From Flammula alnicola (Eukaryota > Basidiomycota > Agaricomycetes > Agaricales > Strophariaceae), in NCBI GenBank assembly GCA_015499995.1, contig JADNRV010000088.1:62001-126000 (forward strand): a stretch of DNA of 64,000 nt. Direction: 5' to 3'. Made by a program: the position numbers and the translations under genes. The notes below the pieces were generated by a model, which was given only the letters and a program-made list of their open reading frames with translations, ran no database searches and was not told where the DNA came from. Numbering within the stretch: position 1 is the stretch's first letter; every line of letters begins with the position of its first letter. This document shows, piece by piece, positions 23,601 through 34,039 of the stretch.

Positions 23601-24815
23601 CTCGCTGCTCTCCGCATTCCTCTATGGTGCTATCATCGTCGATAACCTTAGAAGCAAGAATCAGACCGCGTCTGGAGCTGAGAATGGTAATGAGGTAGAG
23701 ACTATTCAAGGTGACGATGGAACAAGTGGGGCCGATACGAAGGATATAAAGTGGCAATTGATCCTAGAATCCAAAGAAACTGTGGTAGAAATTGCCCCGG
23801 GGAGCGGAGAACCTCCTTTGATGCTCATTCATGGTGCGTCTACATAATTTTATCTCTCTGCTTGCGAGACGCACATTCAGTGTACTCTTCTGTGCGCGCG
23901 ACTGTTAACGACTCTGATTTGACTTACCAGGTGCCCCTGGGATGCTGGAGACATTCCCGATGTTCATGGAATGTACGTCTGCTGTGTGGGGTATCCAAAT
24001 CACGGAGGATGCGCCTCAGGACTCTGTTGAAGAACTCGCGGCGTTTTACTACCAAAAGATCAAGGTCAGTTCGAACTTGAATATCCACCTCAAAGGATCT
24101 CGAGTCTGAATTAACCCCTCATGTACGGCACGTACAGGAGAAACAACCCCACGGCCCATACCGCTTCGCATCTTACAGCGGCTCCTGCGTCCTTGTGCTC
24201 GAGCTTGTGATGCTCGCCGAGCGCCATGGGGACACCGTCATCCAGTTCGCCATGCTAGACCACTTCCCCACGCTATTCTTCCCCAAATCCGACCCCTCCA
24301 ATGTCGATATCACCAATCCCGAGTGGTGGCAAGCATATTTCCAGGAGTCAGTTCAAGGGATGCTATACCTTCTCGCTCGAACAGAGGGTGTTCTAGGGAG
24401 GCAGGCGGCCCTGCGGCACAGGGAGATGGAAGATGCACTGAATGGACTGCCGGGTACACCATCATCGCGGAAAGTATCAGAAAGGGCAGGGAAGCAGATG
24501 CGGATGTCAGTGCAGTATATGTTCAGGGACGAGTTTTTGGTCGATGGTGGCTCAGATACCGGACAGAAGAGGTGGTCCCTTGAATTGTTCCGCAATTTCG
24601 TGAGTCGGATCAAGGCAAGGCTGACACTATATATCGCCACTGAAGGGATACGCGAGATATTTCCCGCTGAGACTAAGAGACAGCTGGACGAAGATTTAGG
24701 CGCAAGGGCGCTCTTTCCTGATGTGGATATCGTGTATATCGACGGCGGTCATTTGGACTTCTTGGAACACAAGACGCTTCTGATGAGTATGGAGGGAGAC
24801 TATTACGTTGGCTGA
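20686..24815 (+). CDS. NRPS-like adenylation-thiolation-thioesterase synthetase
   Basis: Nineteen exons splice in one frame to 1013 residues: 20686-20935, 20990-21406, 21468-21524, 21567-21748, 21798-21848, 21908-21990, 22054-22088, 22144-22178, 22236-22307, 22366-22492, 22547-22572, 22637-22642, 22706-22724, 22786-22936, 22989-23058, 23118-23416, 23484-23833, 23931-24064, 24138-24815. The adenylation domain (about 1-600) has HSSGTVSFPKPI (core A3), YGGGPL, FGLTETGP (A5), GRADEQIMHSTGEKTNP and KGTIRR. The thiolation domain has GADSL, assembled only by splicing (phosphopantetheine Ser near 628). A FAS-type thioesterase follows, with LMLIHG, GPYRFASYSGS (nucleophile Ser802; GxSxG altered to SYSGS) and GGHLDFL (His993). 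Family members activate an aryl or alpha-keto acid, load it on the carrier and release or dimerise it; the substrate here is unknown. No condensation domain is present. The 6-nt exon 12 encodes EK. Confidence 0.88.
22637..22642 (+). other. 6-nt micro-exon of the synthetase
   Basis: GAAAAG lies between TTGTCAG and GTAATG, flanked by introns of 64 and 63 nt. Including it restores the conserved adenylation motif STGEKTNP; skipping it would delete EK but keep the frame. The acceptor of the next exon is TGATGAAG at 22705. Confidence 0.75.
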
Positions 24816-25389
24816 TTGTAGAGTATTTCTCACAAGCCGTTTAAACGTGGAGATTACTGTACTCTGAAGGGGCTGAACGTTGAATGTTAAACGTTGAGCT
24901 AGTATGAGGTGGTGACGAGGAGTGTTGAGTGAAAAAATCGAACGCTCGGGCACCCTGGAGGCATCCATTCCGTCTCATTATATGCACGTTATGTATCCAC
25001 TGAAACTACCCAAATGACCCCACATCGCTTCAGCAAATTATCATGACCATGAAGAGTAACGTCCAACTGGTGATCGTAGTGGTGGAAGTTAGGCTCAAAG
25101 GTTGAGGTGTTGCAGTCGCCATTGCGCGGGACGAAGGTCTGTGGCAGCAGCAAGAAACGGGAGGGCAAAAGTAAAAAGGGCAGCGGAACGCATTTCTTTG
25201 AAGGTGATGCTGACTGGTGGTAGTAGTACGTTGGCATTTTTTCGACTGTCAAGAGTTTTAATAGCGCAAGCACGTTGTGTTTCTGCCGATGAAAATTCAC
25301 TTAGGATTTGTTATTCGTGAACGTGCTAAGAAATTTACCTAGATGTGTTTCTGTTTCATAATGACCCCCTCTTCAATCCCGAGAAACGT
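24816..25389. other. Downstream of the synthetase, no gene
   Basis: It starts with the synthetase 3' UTR. Near 24855-24930 are repeated GTTGAACG/GTTAAACG words. No coding signal was found. Confidence 0.5.
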
Positions 25390-25439
25390 GAAGAGAATAA
25401 CGCACACTGAAAAGGGCAAGATCGAAAACTCGGAAGACT

Positions 25440-25870
25440 CGAAGATGCGGCAAGTGTGGAGAAAGATAGGTCTCAATCGAATGCAAGGGATGCGAGGGGT
25501 GTTGCAACTGGAGGAAGTGGTTGAGCAGGAGGGTTCGCCATCCCTCGCATGCTCAGCCAAGCCAGTCAACACCTGGTCACCACACGACCTCCTCGCTTTC
25601 AACATGAAGGTGGTCGACGTTGATGCCGTCGAGTTCTTCAGCACCCCCCACCCATCTTCCCAACAATCCTCAATATCTTTCAGACGCCAGATGGGCGGCC
25701 GCTGTCGAGGGATGAGAACCTCTTCTTCGGGTACCTCAGCGATGCGGAGCAAGCGAGTTCTGAAGACGAGTCGGGCGTCGTTGACTTTGCAGCGTTCCTT
25801 CTTCGCCTGTCGGACAGCAGTAGCACGCATCATGCGCGCCCACGGAATTCGCCGTTACAATAATGGTTCG
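25440..25870 (+). pseudogene. Second remnant of the unidentified gene
   Basis: The plus strand reads FNMKVVDVDAVEFFSTPHPS in one frame and GYLSDAEQASSEDESGVVDF then AAFLLRLSDSS in another, matching the minus-strand remnant at 17088-17500. The two frames are not joined by a plausible intron, so the copy is broken. The opposite strand also shows a 164-codon frame here, but it is not conserved as a protein and is a shadow. The remnant lies about 400 bp upstream of the second FunK1 gene, as in the left arm. Confidence 0.6.
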
Positions 25871-26286
25871 AAGAGCCATTGCAAACATGAGTCGATGTTG
25901 CATAATCCAAAGCGTCCAAAGGTCGTCGAAGCTATGAGACCAACGTCGAATTGCTGCTGTTCATTCTACCCATGCAGAGAGCGACGACAAAAAACCTGAC
26001 AAGCGGCGGGCCGGGCATTCTCCGAAACTGAACGCGGTCACGTGTGAAAATTTGTGTGCCACGCCTTGGCTATCCTTGTCCACCATCGATTCCATTTACA
26101 TTTGAACAAACACATAGTCCTGTAGGCCATTTTCTGCGGCGTAATCATTGCTATTCATATTCCGAGTGGTTGTCTAATCGTCGCATTTTTCGATTGCGCT
26201 TCAGCCCGCTTGGTGCCAACGTAGTGCCACTGCATTCTCGGGCCATTTCCCAGTGGCATCTTTACCCGTACCACAAATCCTTGAAC

Positions 26287-28050
26287 ATGGCTACTTCTAG
26301 AAACATGTCCCATTCCTCTTCATATTCTTGCTCCTCCTCCTCGACTGGAAATGATCGTACTGCCGTCATACGCACCGTCAACTTCGATTTTACCACCGAG
26401 AAGGGCGCCTCATACCTTGGGTTGACTCTCTTTGCTCTTAGCCAGTGCGACATGCGTCAGGCAGGATTGGATCCCCACGTACACAGGTTCATTCGTCCAG
26501 CCCATCCCGATGCAGTTATTCTCGAAAGCAATATTCAACCTCTCGGCAAGCCGCCTGTAAAGACGGTTCATGTATGCACCAAGTCCTCTACAGAGATGAC
26601 CGCCGTGTGCGAAGAATGCCCCAGAACAATGAGTGACGTCTGTTCCAAGTGCGCCAAAAGCCTAGCCGAGGCGTGCAGGACGTGCATCAAGAAGGCGACG
26701 AGCATCTGTTACAGGTTCCCCAAATCCGAACAAAAACCTGACTACGTCTTCCCTGTGTCTAAGGTTCTTGCTACTTACCTGGGCATTAATGGCCGTGGCA
26801 CCTATGTTGCTTCCGTCTACGCAGGGCGCGTTGGAAGCAAGCTACGAAATTCGTTATACGCTCTGAAAATGAGCTGGCAATATATATCACGGACGCACGA
26901 GGGGGATCTCCTTCGGAAGGTTCGAGCAACGCTTCCGCCATACTGGAAAAAGCGCCTTCCAAACCCTTTATTCTATGCAAAATATGCCTCAGAGGAACTG
27001 GGCCTCCCTAGCTCGAAGATGAAAGGCATTCTCGAGGATCCCAATGCACCAGAAAAGGCGATTCAAGGCCGTGATCTTCACGTGTTAGTATCTAACCTCT
27101 ATGCACCTCTGTGGGAGGCCAAGAACGTGGAGGAATTCAAACGTGTATTCTTGGACTGCGTTGAATGTGAGTACCGTTGTTTACTTTAGAGACTCCTTGC
27201 GACTGATCAAGCTGTCATTTCAGGCCATTATCATGTATTCACGTCAGGACGGGTAATTCATCGCGACATCAGCCAAAATAATTTGATGATCTGGCGTCCA
27301 GGACAAACCGATGAAATTCCAGTCGAAGACTCGCCGACGCCGAACGACCATGAGCCTGCGGATGGACGAGATACGGAAGATGCAGAACCCGAAGACGATT
27401 CAAAGGATATATCCTCCGTGGAGAGCGACTCTTATCCACCTACCAAGGAGGAGACCATCGGTGTTCTGAATGACTTAGACCTTGGAATGGAGGTCAATGA
27501 TAAAGGAGAACCTCCTCTCTCTGCCAACCACCACCGTACAGGAACATTTCCCTTCATGGCTCGTGATCTCCTCAAACCCAAACTAGACATTCCTCATCAT
27601 CTTTATCGACATGACCTAGAATCTTTCTTCTACATTCTCATCTGGGCGGCTACCCACTACGACTTCAACAATCAGGTACAACCAATAAAACCGACGCCAA
27701 AAATACTTCGGTTTTGGGCAGATGAAACGCACGCCTACGACCACAAAGTCCTTCTTTACTATGGGGATGATTTTGAAGCCATCCAAAATTCAACGCTTTC
27801 AGCCTTCAATGAAATGTGGGCGAAATGGATTAAACCACTTTGGGTGCTCTTCCGGTCGGCTTTCAGCTACGTAAATGAATGTAAAGAACAAATCAAGGCG
27901 ATGGAGGGCCAGGAGGGCGTCGACCGTCTGCTAATTGATTGCGGCGGCCGTATAACGTTCGAGAAATTTATGGAGGCCATTGGTGAAACACCTCGTGGAC
28001 TTAACCCAGATTTCGGCGTGACGGAAACACTGGAATCATTCGACGAGTAG
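26287..28050 (+). CDS. FunK1 protein kinase, internally deleted copy
   Basis: Two exons (26287-27166, 27224-28050) give 568 residues. Translation starts at MATSRNM, the same place as in the longer copy. After the Ser-rich head the sequence jumps (SSSSTG to NDRTAVIRT): about 1.0 kb, some 330 residues covering the helical N-terminal FunK1 region, linker and first N-lobe strand, is gone in frame. The rest is kept: CxxC array (about 94-140), HRDISQNNLM near 305, DLDLGMEV, GTFPFMARDLL, and the C-lobe to LESFDE. The 57-nt intron contains an in-frame TAG and must be spliced. The kinase may fold poorly without its N-lobe start and could be inactive or regulatory. Flanks include the remnant at 25440 and a possible further scrap at 28160. 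Confidence 0.85.
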
Positions 28051-28159
28051 TGTATTACAATTGCAATAAATTATCGTAACATCTTGTCGATATCTACATA
28101 AATCTCGCTGCACTGTAATCATGGAATGAGAAAATCCCTATAAAATCATCACTGGCATT

Positions 28160-28375
28160 CGTCATTATTATTGCACTTTGCCTGGATCTCAAATCCATCA
28201 GAAAATTCCTGGCTCTTCCCGTCTATCTTCCTCCTCCAGCTTTGCCGGGAGCAAGTCAAGTCCATATTACATGAAGTACACCTTTGGGCAATTATATCCT
28301 CCCAGCTCGAAGATCAAAGATATCCCGGAGTATCCTGAACCACACAAACGCATCCAAGGTCACAAGTCCGTGTAA
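28160..28375 (+). pseudogene. Possible highly diverged FunK1 scrap
   Basis: The frame includes YYMKYTFGQLYPPSSKIKDI and KRIQGH. This lines up with FYAKYASEELGLPSSKMKGI and KAIQGR of the adjacent kinase at scattered positions (Y, KY, L, SSK, K, I, IQG). There is no start and nothing comparable on either side. It could be an older decayed duplicate; chance similarity is not excluded. Confidence 0.3.
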
Positions 28376-28664
28376 TGAACTCTAGTAAAAGCCCAAGGGA
28401 CAATTCGATTAGGGTTGGGAACGACGGGTGCAATCTGTAATGCGCCGCATGCGCATCCAGCCGGCATCACTTTCGGCGCGGTTATTCTGGGCGCGACGCC
28501 TGATAACTGAGTCATCAACCAATTTCCAGTGCTTCCGACTCCCGAGTCGCTGGATTCGAAGCCTCGTGTATCGTTATCTGAGTCAGCATAAAAGGCCACC
28601 AGTATGCCTACCCTTCCACGATATTCATACCCCAATCAGAGCTTGGTTCTCCGCTCCAGCGAAA

Positions 28665-30664
28665 ATGGCGACTTCAGAAGCAAAGAAAAACATGCCCTAC
28701 GGTGCGTAGCATTATCTGTGTTGCCGTATTTCACTGGCCCTGCAAAGATGTTTGGTTGTTGATACTTGCATGCAGTCCGCCTTGGTACTTCAGGACTCAA
28801 GGTCTCCAAAATCATCCTTGGATGCATGTCATACGGCACTCCGGAGTGGCAGGGATGGGTTTTACAGGAAGAAGAGTCAATCAAGCACATCAAAGCTGCG
28901 TAAGTGATCAAGAGGATTTACATATGAAGTATCCTGATTGGTAGATCCTAACACAGATACGATGCAGGGATTAACACTTTCGATACCGCGAATGTGCGTA
29001 CGCCGTATAAGCATTTGCATGATCTCAATTCCACTTTGACCTCACCGCCTATTCATTATAGACGTATTCGAACGGGCAGTCCGAGATTGTCTTGGGAAAG
29101 GCTGTCAAGCAGCTCAAGCTCCCGCGCGATGAGATCGTGGTCATGACCAAAGTACGTACGATATGTGCAGCACTGTGGAAAGTACACATGGAGTACTGAT
29201 ACCTGTTTTTAAGGTTTTCTACCTCGTAGGCAAGACACCAGGGACGCTTCTATTTCAAGGTAATCATGACGAGCTGGGCTATGTCAACCAACACGGGTTG
29301 AGTCGCAAGGTCTGTTCAAGTTCTTCCCAGCAGACCATCGATCACACTTAAATATTATAATTTCTAGCACATCTTTGAGTCCGTCAAGCACAGTCTGGAG
29401 CGCCTCCAATTGGATTACATCGATATTTTACAATGTACGCTCGAAATTTCTTTCTTTTACTACCGACCGACACAGCTTACTTCATCATGTGCTGTGCTGT
29501 CCAGGCCATCGCTTCGACCGCGACACGCCCATCGAGGAAACGGTGCGTAGAAGAAGCCTCTCTCTACCTCTTAAAATCGTACACCATCCTGATTTCGTGA
29601 ATGAATGCAATAGATGCAAGCCCTCCATGACGTCGTTAAAGCCGGGTACGTGCGGTATATCGGCATGTCGTCGTGCTGGGCCTGGCAATGTAAGCGTTTC
29701 TTCGCGATGCTCCGCCATTTCAAGTGCAAGCGCTAATCATGTTTTCCCTGTGTTAGTCCATGCAATGCAAAGTGCGTACCTCTCTAGATATCTTTTCGAT
29801 TATAGTACTTGATTGACATGCTCATTCAAGACTACGCGATCAACAACAACTTGACGCCGTTCATCTCGATGCAGAACCACTATAACCTCGTCTATCGCGA
29901 GGAGGAGAGAGAAATGTTCCCGACGTTGAAGGTGTGCGCTTTCAAATCCGAAATTGAATGAGAAAGTGGTTACTAACGTTTTTCGAATCTCGAATCTCGA
30001 ATAGCATTTTGGCGTTGGGTCGATCCCCTGGTCTCCCCTGGCCCGTGGACTGCTCACGCGGCCTCTCAATGCCTTGGGCGATACCACTCGTGGAAAGGTT
30101 GATAGGTACGCTATCTTAATCTTAATTGCCGTTACATCCTACCCCCAGTATTGACTATTCAATGATATGTACCCCCGTCGGCGTAACGCAGGATGATCAA
30201 AGGATACAACAACAACAAAGGCACTGGGGAGATCGTCGATGCGTGCGTATCTTCTCTTAAATGGTAATCGTTTCATTCTTGAATGACCATTTTGCGTGGA
30301 CGACAGGGTGGAGAAGATCGCGAAGGCGAAGGGTATTAGCATGGCACAGTTATCGTTGGCATGGGTCCTGGCCAAACCTGGTACGTTACAGCAATCTTGA
30401 ATTTCGCAACAGTCCCATGGACGGCGTCCACTGACGAATAACGGATGGCTTGTGGTTTACCAGGAGTATCGGCGCCCATCGTCGGCACTACTTCGTTGGA
30501 CAACTTGGCTGATTTGCTCGGTGCGTTGTCGTTCACTTTGTGCCAATTACTTTGATGGCTGAACGTACTCTACTATAGGCGCCGTCAATGTGAAGCTTAC
30601 TGAGGAGGAGATAAAGGAGCTGGAAGCACCGTACCTCGCTCAAGCCGCGTTTGGGCACACCTGA
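28665..30664 (+). CDS. Aldo-keto reductase (aryl-alcohol dehydrogenase-like)
   Basis: Fifteen exons give 349 residues, a normal AKR length: 28665-28701, 28776-28899, 28957-28993, 29062-29151, 29214-29309, 29368-29434, 29505-29542, 29614-29689, 29757-29771, 29831-29931, 30005-30105, 30192-30242, 30307-30380, 30464-30520, 30579-30664. The predicted role is NADPH-dependent reduction of an aldehyde or ketone in a TIM barrel. Visible landmarks are RLGTSGLKVSKIILG, FDTAN (Asp63), TYSNGQSE (Tyr68), VVMTK (Lys96) and the catalytic His in LQCHRFD (His152). GYVRYIGMSS, MQNHYNL, PWSPLARGLL and PIVGTT (cofactor pocket) complete the fold, which resembles the YakC/aryl-alcohol dehydrogenase group. Exon 9 is only 15 nt. 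Part of the gene was copied, introns included, to 50331-50905. It lies on the same strand as the synthetase about 3.8 kb upstream, so a shared pathway is possible but unproven. Confidence 0.9.
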
Positions 30665-30868
30665 ACTTGAGCTCGAAATTGGGGAACATTTCAAATGTGC
30701 GGTACTTCAACCGTATATATGGCAACATCATCGCGATCTAATCTACGCTCAAACTGGCAGATCACACTGTAACAACTGTTCTCAGGAGAAGGGAAAGGAG
30801 ACGAAAATGTCTTTATTATGTATAGTATTATGTCCTCTCGTTTTAACAACTAAGAAAACAATCGCAAT

Positions 30869-31241
30869 CTAGTAGTTCGGTAGCCCGATCCCTCTAATGA
30901 TTAGACACAGGGTGTAGTGGGGAGGTAGGTCGAAAACTGGCACGGTCGAGCGATTGAGGTCATGGTCATACTCGATCCATGCTGGTGGGTTGAAGAGGTG
31001 GTACCTGACCCGAGTTGCAAGATGGCCCAAGATATAAATTCTCCTCGGCGGTAGGCGACAGCATCGTCTCCTGCTCAGACGAGCTCCCAAGACCCTGAGG
31101 TTTATATTCGACTCCGTCGAGGATCTGCGCAGGTGCAGATTCCTCGACGGCGGCTGGCGCCTCAGCCTCATCCTCGTAGTGATACCTATCCTGCAGCTCT
31201 TTCCCGCGGCCCCCACTTTTACCGCCATGATCTCGAATCAT
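30869..31241 (-). other. Possible small hypothetical gene
   Basis: One minus-strand frame opens with MIRDHGGKSGGRGKELQDRY and an acidic stretch. A second overlapping frame ends WIEYDHDLNRSTVPVFD then CLIIRGIGLPNY before TAG at about 30869. They could be one gene with a frame break near 31010, but I find no normal-sized intron joining them. I do not recognise the protein. It may be a decayed gene. Confidence 0.3.
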
Positions 31242-31339
31242 TCTTCTACACCCTGATCTGAGCAGCTGTGCATTGCATACCTGCTATCTGACTGGCGTGG
31301 ATCCCACTGCCGACTGCTTTATGGGATCTGAGTGTGGGG

Positions 31340-31777
31340 CTGTAATCTTACATCTACATAAATGGCGCGAAGGCATCTTTTTTATTGGGGAATCTTTGAT
31401 GCGGCTCGCCAAATTGAGACCGCGTGAATTTGGAGTTTTGAGTGCTGCTGATCTTTATGACCTAGACGGTGGTGAAGAGTATGACTATTCCACATGCCAC
31501 ATGCGGAGGACGGATAACAAGATTCTCGTGGAGGCTACCGGGGAGAATCGTATGTACCCTGTCCACTTGTGTGGCCGGAACAATATAGTACATGACATGC
31601 TTAGATGCAGACGCAACGAGGCGAGTAAAACAAGAAGAACTTTTGACTTCTCCAACTACCAACCAGGCAACAACGTACAAAATGTGTAAGACGATAAGTA
31701 AGAAAAAATCAAAGCATCTGACTTCAGAATCGACACGCTATAGGTTCTGTCGCCGAGCTACGTCCTGAATACCCCTT
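31340..31777. repeat. Conserved 3' flank of the NLR genes
   Basis: The sequence from about 31360 to 31740 recurs beyond the 3' end of the second NLR (53790-54420, interrupted by a MITE) and, more diverged, at 44150-44340 and 61390-61590. Shared words include GATGGTGAAGAGTATGAC-like text and CAACCAGGCAACAA, then AAAATGTGTAAGA. At about 31488 it preserves the uninterrupted TA target of that MITE. Confidence 0.7.
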
Positions 31778-33825
31778 TCAAGAATCTCCGCTGGAGCCGC
31801 TTCTTGACAGTTGTCTCTGATCTGCCTTCTTTAACTTACCGTTGTTCTGCAGGCTTGCGCCCTCGCGTTTGCGGGTCGCGGGCCTCACGCTCAGGGCCTG
31901 GTGCTCTTGCGCTTGCTGCTCGAATTCGAGTTTAACAAGGATTTGAGAAATATCGTGATGTTCACCCAACGAGCGGTAGTCATTCGGAAACCAGTCTTTG
32001 GCTATCCGAGTGATTAATTCGAGCTGGTGATTGTACGCTCTATATTCGTCTTGAAAATTCTGTTAAACTTCGTCAGATTAAACAAAGCTTCATTCTACTC
32101 AATCGAGCTTACCAGTGCTTTGATGGAAGAGAGAAATTGTGACATTTGTTTGATCGGCTCGGAGCGTGAAAAGCAGGTAGGATGAGGATGAGGCAAAAAC
32201 TCCAAAATGTCTTGTTGAAGTTCATTTGTGGGAGCAGCGTGTTCCAGATACATGATTATTTCTGGGATAAAATATGTAACTGTTCAGTGAAAGGCATGTA
32301 GCTTGAATTAGTAATGAAACGGAGAGAAATATATGATTGAGTCCTACCAACATATCCGGAAATGTTGGAGGGGGTGGAAGCTTTGAAAAGTTCAAACCAG
32401 CGGTGGGCGAAATCAGCATGCCTATTTGGAGGATCAATATAATACTTTTGAGATCGAGCAGGATCGCGTAGAAAGTCGGGTAGGGATGCATGGAGAAATT
32501 TGACGCAATGGGTGACCTCAGCAACCGATGCCAAGTCGGCTAATGCAATCTCTACATCTCCCTCACCCAAAGATAGAAATTGCTCAATCGTTTTAGTTTT
32601 GTCGTCGGGCCCGAGCATAACATAGCTGAGTACTAGCATAGTAGTATCAATTTCCTCAACGCACGAGAAGAGATGTATGTACAGCGCATCCAGTTGCGCG
32701 AATGGTGTATCGAGGCGAGCAGGGCGTATGCCTCGGATAACTTCCAGGCGTTGTACGGGGTGGTGACGTGGTGACGACACAAAATTTATCACCACCGATG
32801 CATATATGAACTGGCCCGACGACTTTTGGATGATGTTTTCGACTATGGTTTCGGGTGGCCAAGAAGGGTCAATGAGATGCTTGAACGGATGGCTGTCTTT
32901 GATTTCGGCGAACTTGTCATTGAGGAAGAGACGAATATCTTCGTCGGCACGATATATGCCGTCCAAAGCCAATCGTGTAACGATGGAGGTTACCTTCCTT
33001 GAATTGAACGCCATGGTGATCTGCTGCTCCGAACGGCTGGCGATAAGGCATACAAGGGGGAGACTTTTATCCCGTAGAACGTCTGAAATGGCGTGAATGA
33101 TGTTTGTTTGCACATCGCGCCCATTGCATTCATCAAGACCGTCGATTATGATTATGAATGGAGATGTGAAGTTGGGTGAACTATCAGCCTGCTGTCTGAT
33201 CTGTCGGAGAGGTTCGATGATCAAGGTCTTGAGCTGCGATTTGAACGACCGTCCGAAGAGAAGCGGGTCGCGGTCGAGAGCTTCAACAATAATGTCGCGG
33301 GCGAGCGGAATGCTTATAGCTAGTTGATAGGCGAGCGTCGCCACTAGTGATTTGGCAGTATTACGAGTCGGGTCCGTCCTGAAGAAAAAGAAGGTGGCCA
33401 ACGCCAGCTTCGCTCGTTCGCACATCTCGGCGATGGATCGAGCGATTGCTGACTTTCCTGCTCCTGCGGCACCATTCAGCCACATGATCCATGTGTCGCG
33501 ATCCTCGCTGTTCTGAATCCAATCCATGGCCTTCTGCAAGACCGCGAGGCGCGTATTTGGATGACATTTTGGGGGATCGATGTGCTGGTCAGAGTTGTGG
33601 AAAGCAGTCGTAGCCACCTCTTTGCGAAGCAGCTTGAACGTATCTATGGTTCATTAACTCATAAGGAGGTAATCTTCAGACATCATATGTGTATATCATC
33701 GCACCTGTAGAACCGTCTGTGTTCGTGACATTGGTGATGTTGTGTTGGGTATATGTCCCTCCAGTAAACATGACGTTGGACAGGCTCGACAACATTGCAT
33801 TCTGAGTCGGAGGAGTAAGTGCCAT
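31778..33825 (-). CDS. NACHT-type NLR (STAND NTPase), copy 1
   Basis: Four exons on the minus strand (33705-33825, 32348-33643, 32113-32261, 31778-32059) give 615 residues. A stop codon in frame just upstream supports the ATG at 33825. Exon 1 encodes MALTPPTQNAMLSSLSN and a Gly-Thr-rich motif MFTGGTYTQHN. Exon 2 carries PPKCHPNTR, Walker A GAAGAGKS, the conserved FFFFRTDPTRNT, Walker B IIIIDGLDEC, LIASRSEQQ, and a winged-helix part ending DFLRDPARSQKYYID. Exons 3-4 encode a helical tail (LQQDILEFL, YNHQLELITR) but no WD40, ankyrin or TPR repeats. Fungal NLRs of this kind are signal-regulated ATPases linked to self/non-self recognition. The frame at the end of exon 2 runs on for about 30 codons into an intron that all three copies share. 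The final 20 residues are frame-shifted relative to copy 3. Confidence 0.86.
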
Positions 33826-34039
33826 CACACCGCGCTAACGATGTGGAAACAATCGTCGTTCAGGAGAGAGGCGATGCTCTGACAAGAAGCAAATAAGTGC
33901 TGAATACGCCGAACAGGGAGCTTGCGCAGCGGAGCTTCACGTGGATCAGGGTCAGGCACATCCGCTGACATCCGCGCGAAAAACTCTTCATCTCCCTTCT
34001 TTCTTTTCTCTTACACAAAGCACGTACATACGTGTCTAT
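33826..34039 (-). promoter_or_regulatory. Presumed promoter region of NLR copy 1
   Basis: The 200 bp before the start codon is partly shared with the region upstream of copy 2 (GAGAGGGGATGCT and TCTGACAAGAAGCAAATA). No defined promoter element can be named. Confidence 0.35.

Larger units (their letters stand above)
25390..28060 (+). repeat. Right arm of the FunK1 inverted duplication
   Basis: Counterpart of 13843-17560 in opposite orientation. The arm is shorter because about 1 kb of the kinase gene is missing. Confidence 0.8.

Noticed and set aside
25339..25833. 164-codon minus-strand frame in the right FunK1 arm
   Set aside because: The corresponding left-arm frame is broken and diverges. 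The protein-like text is on the opposite strand, so this is a shadow.
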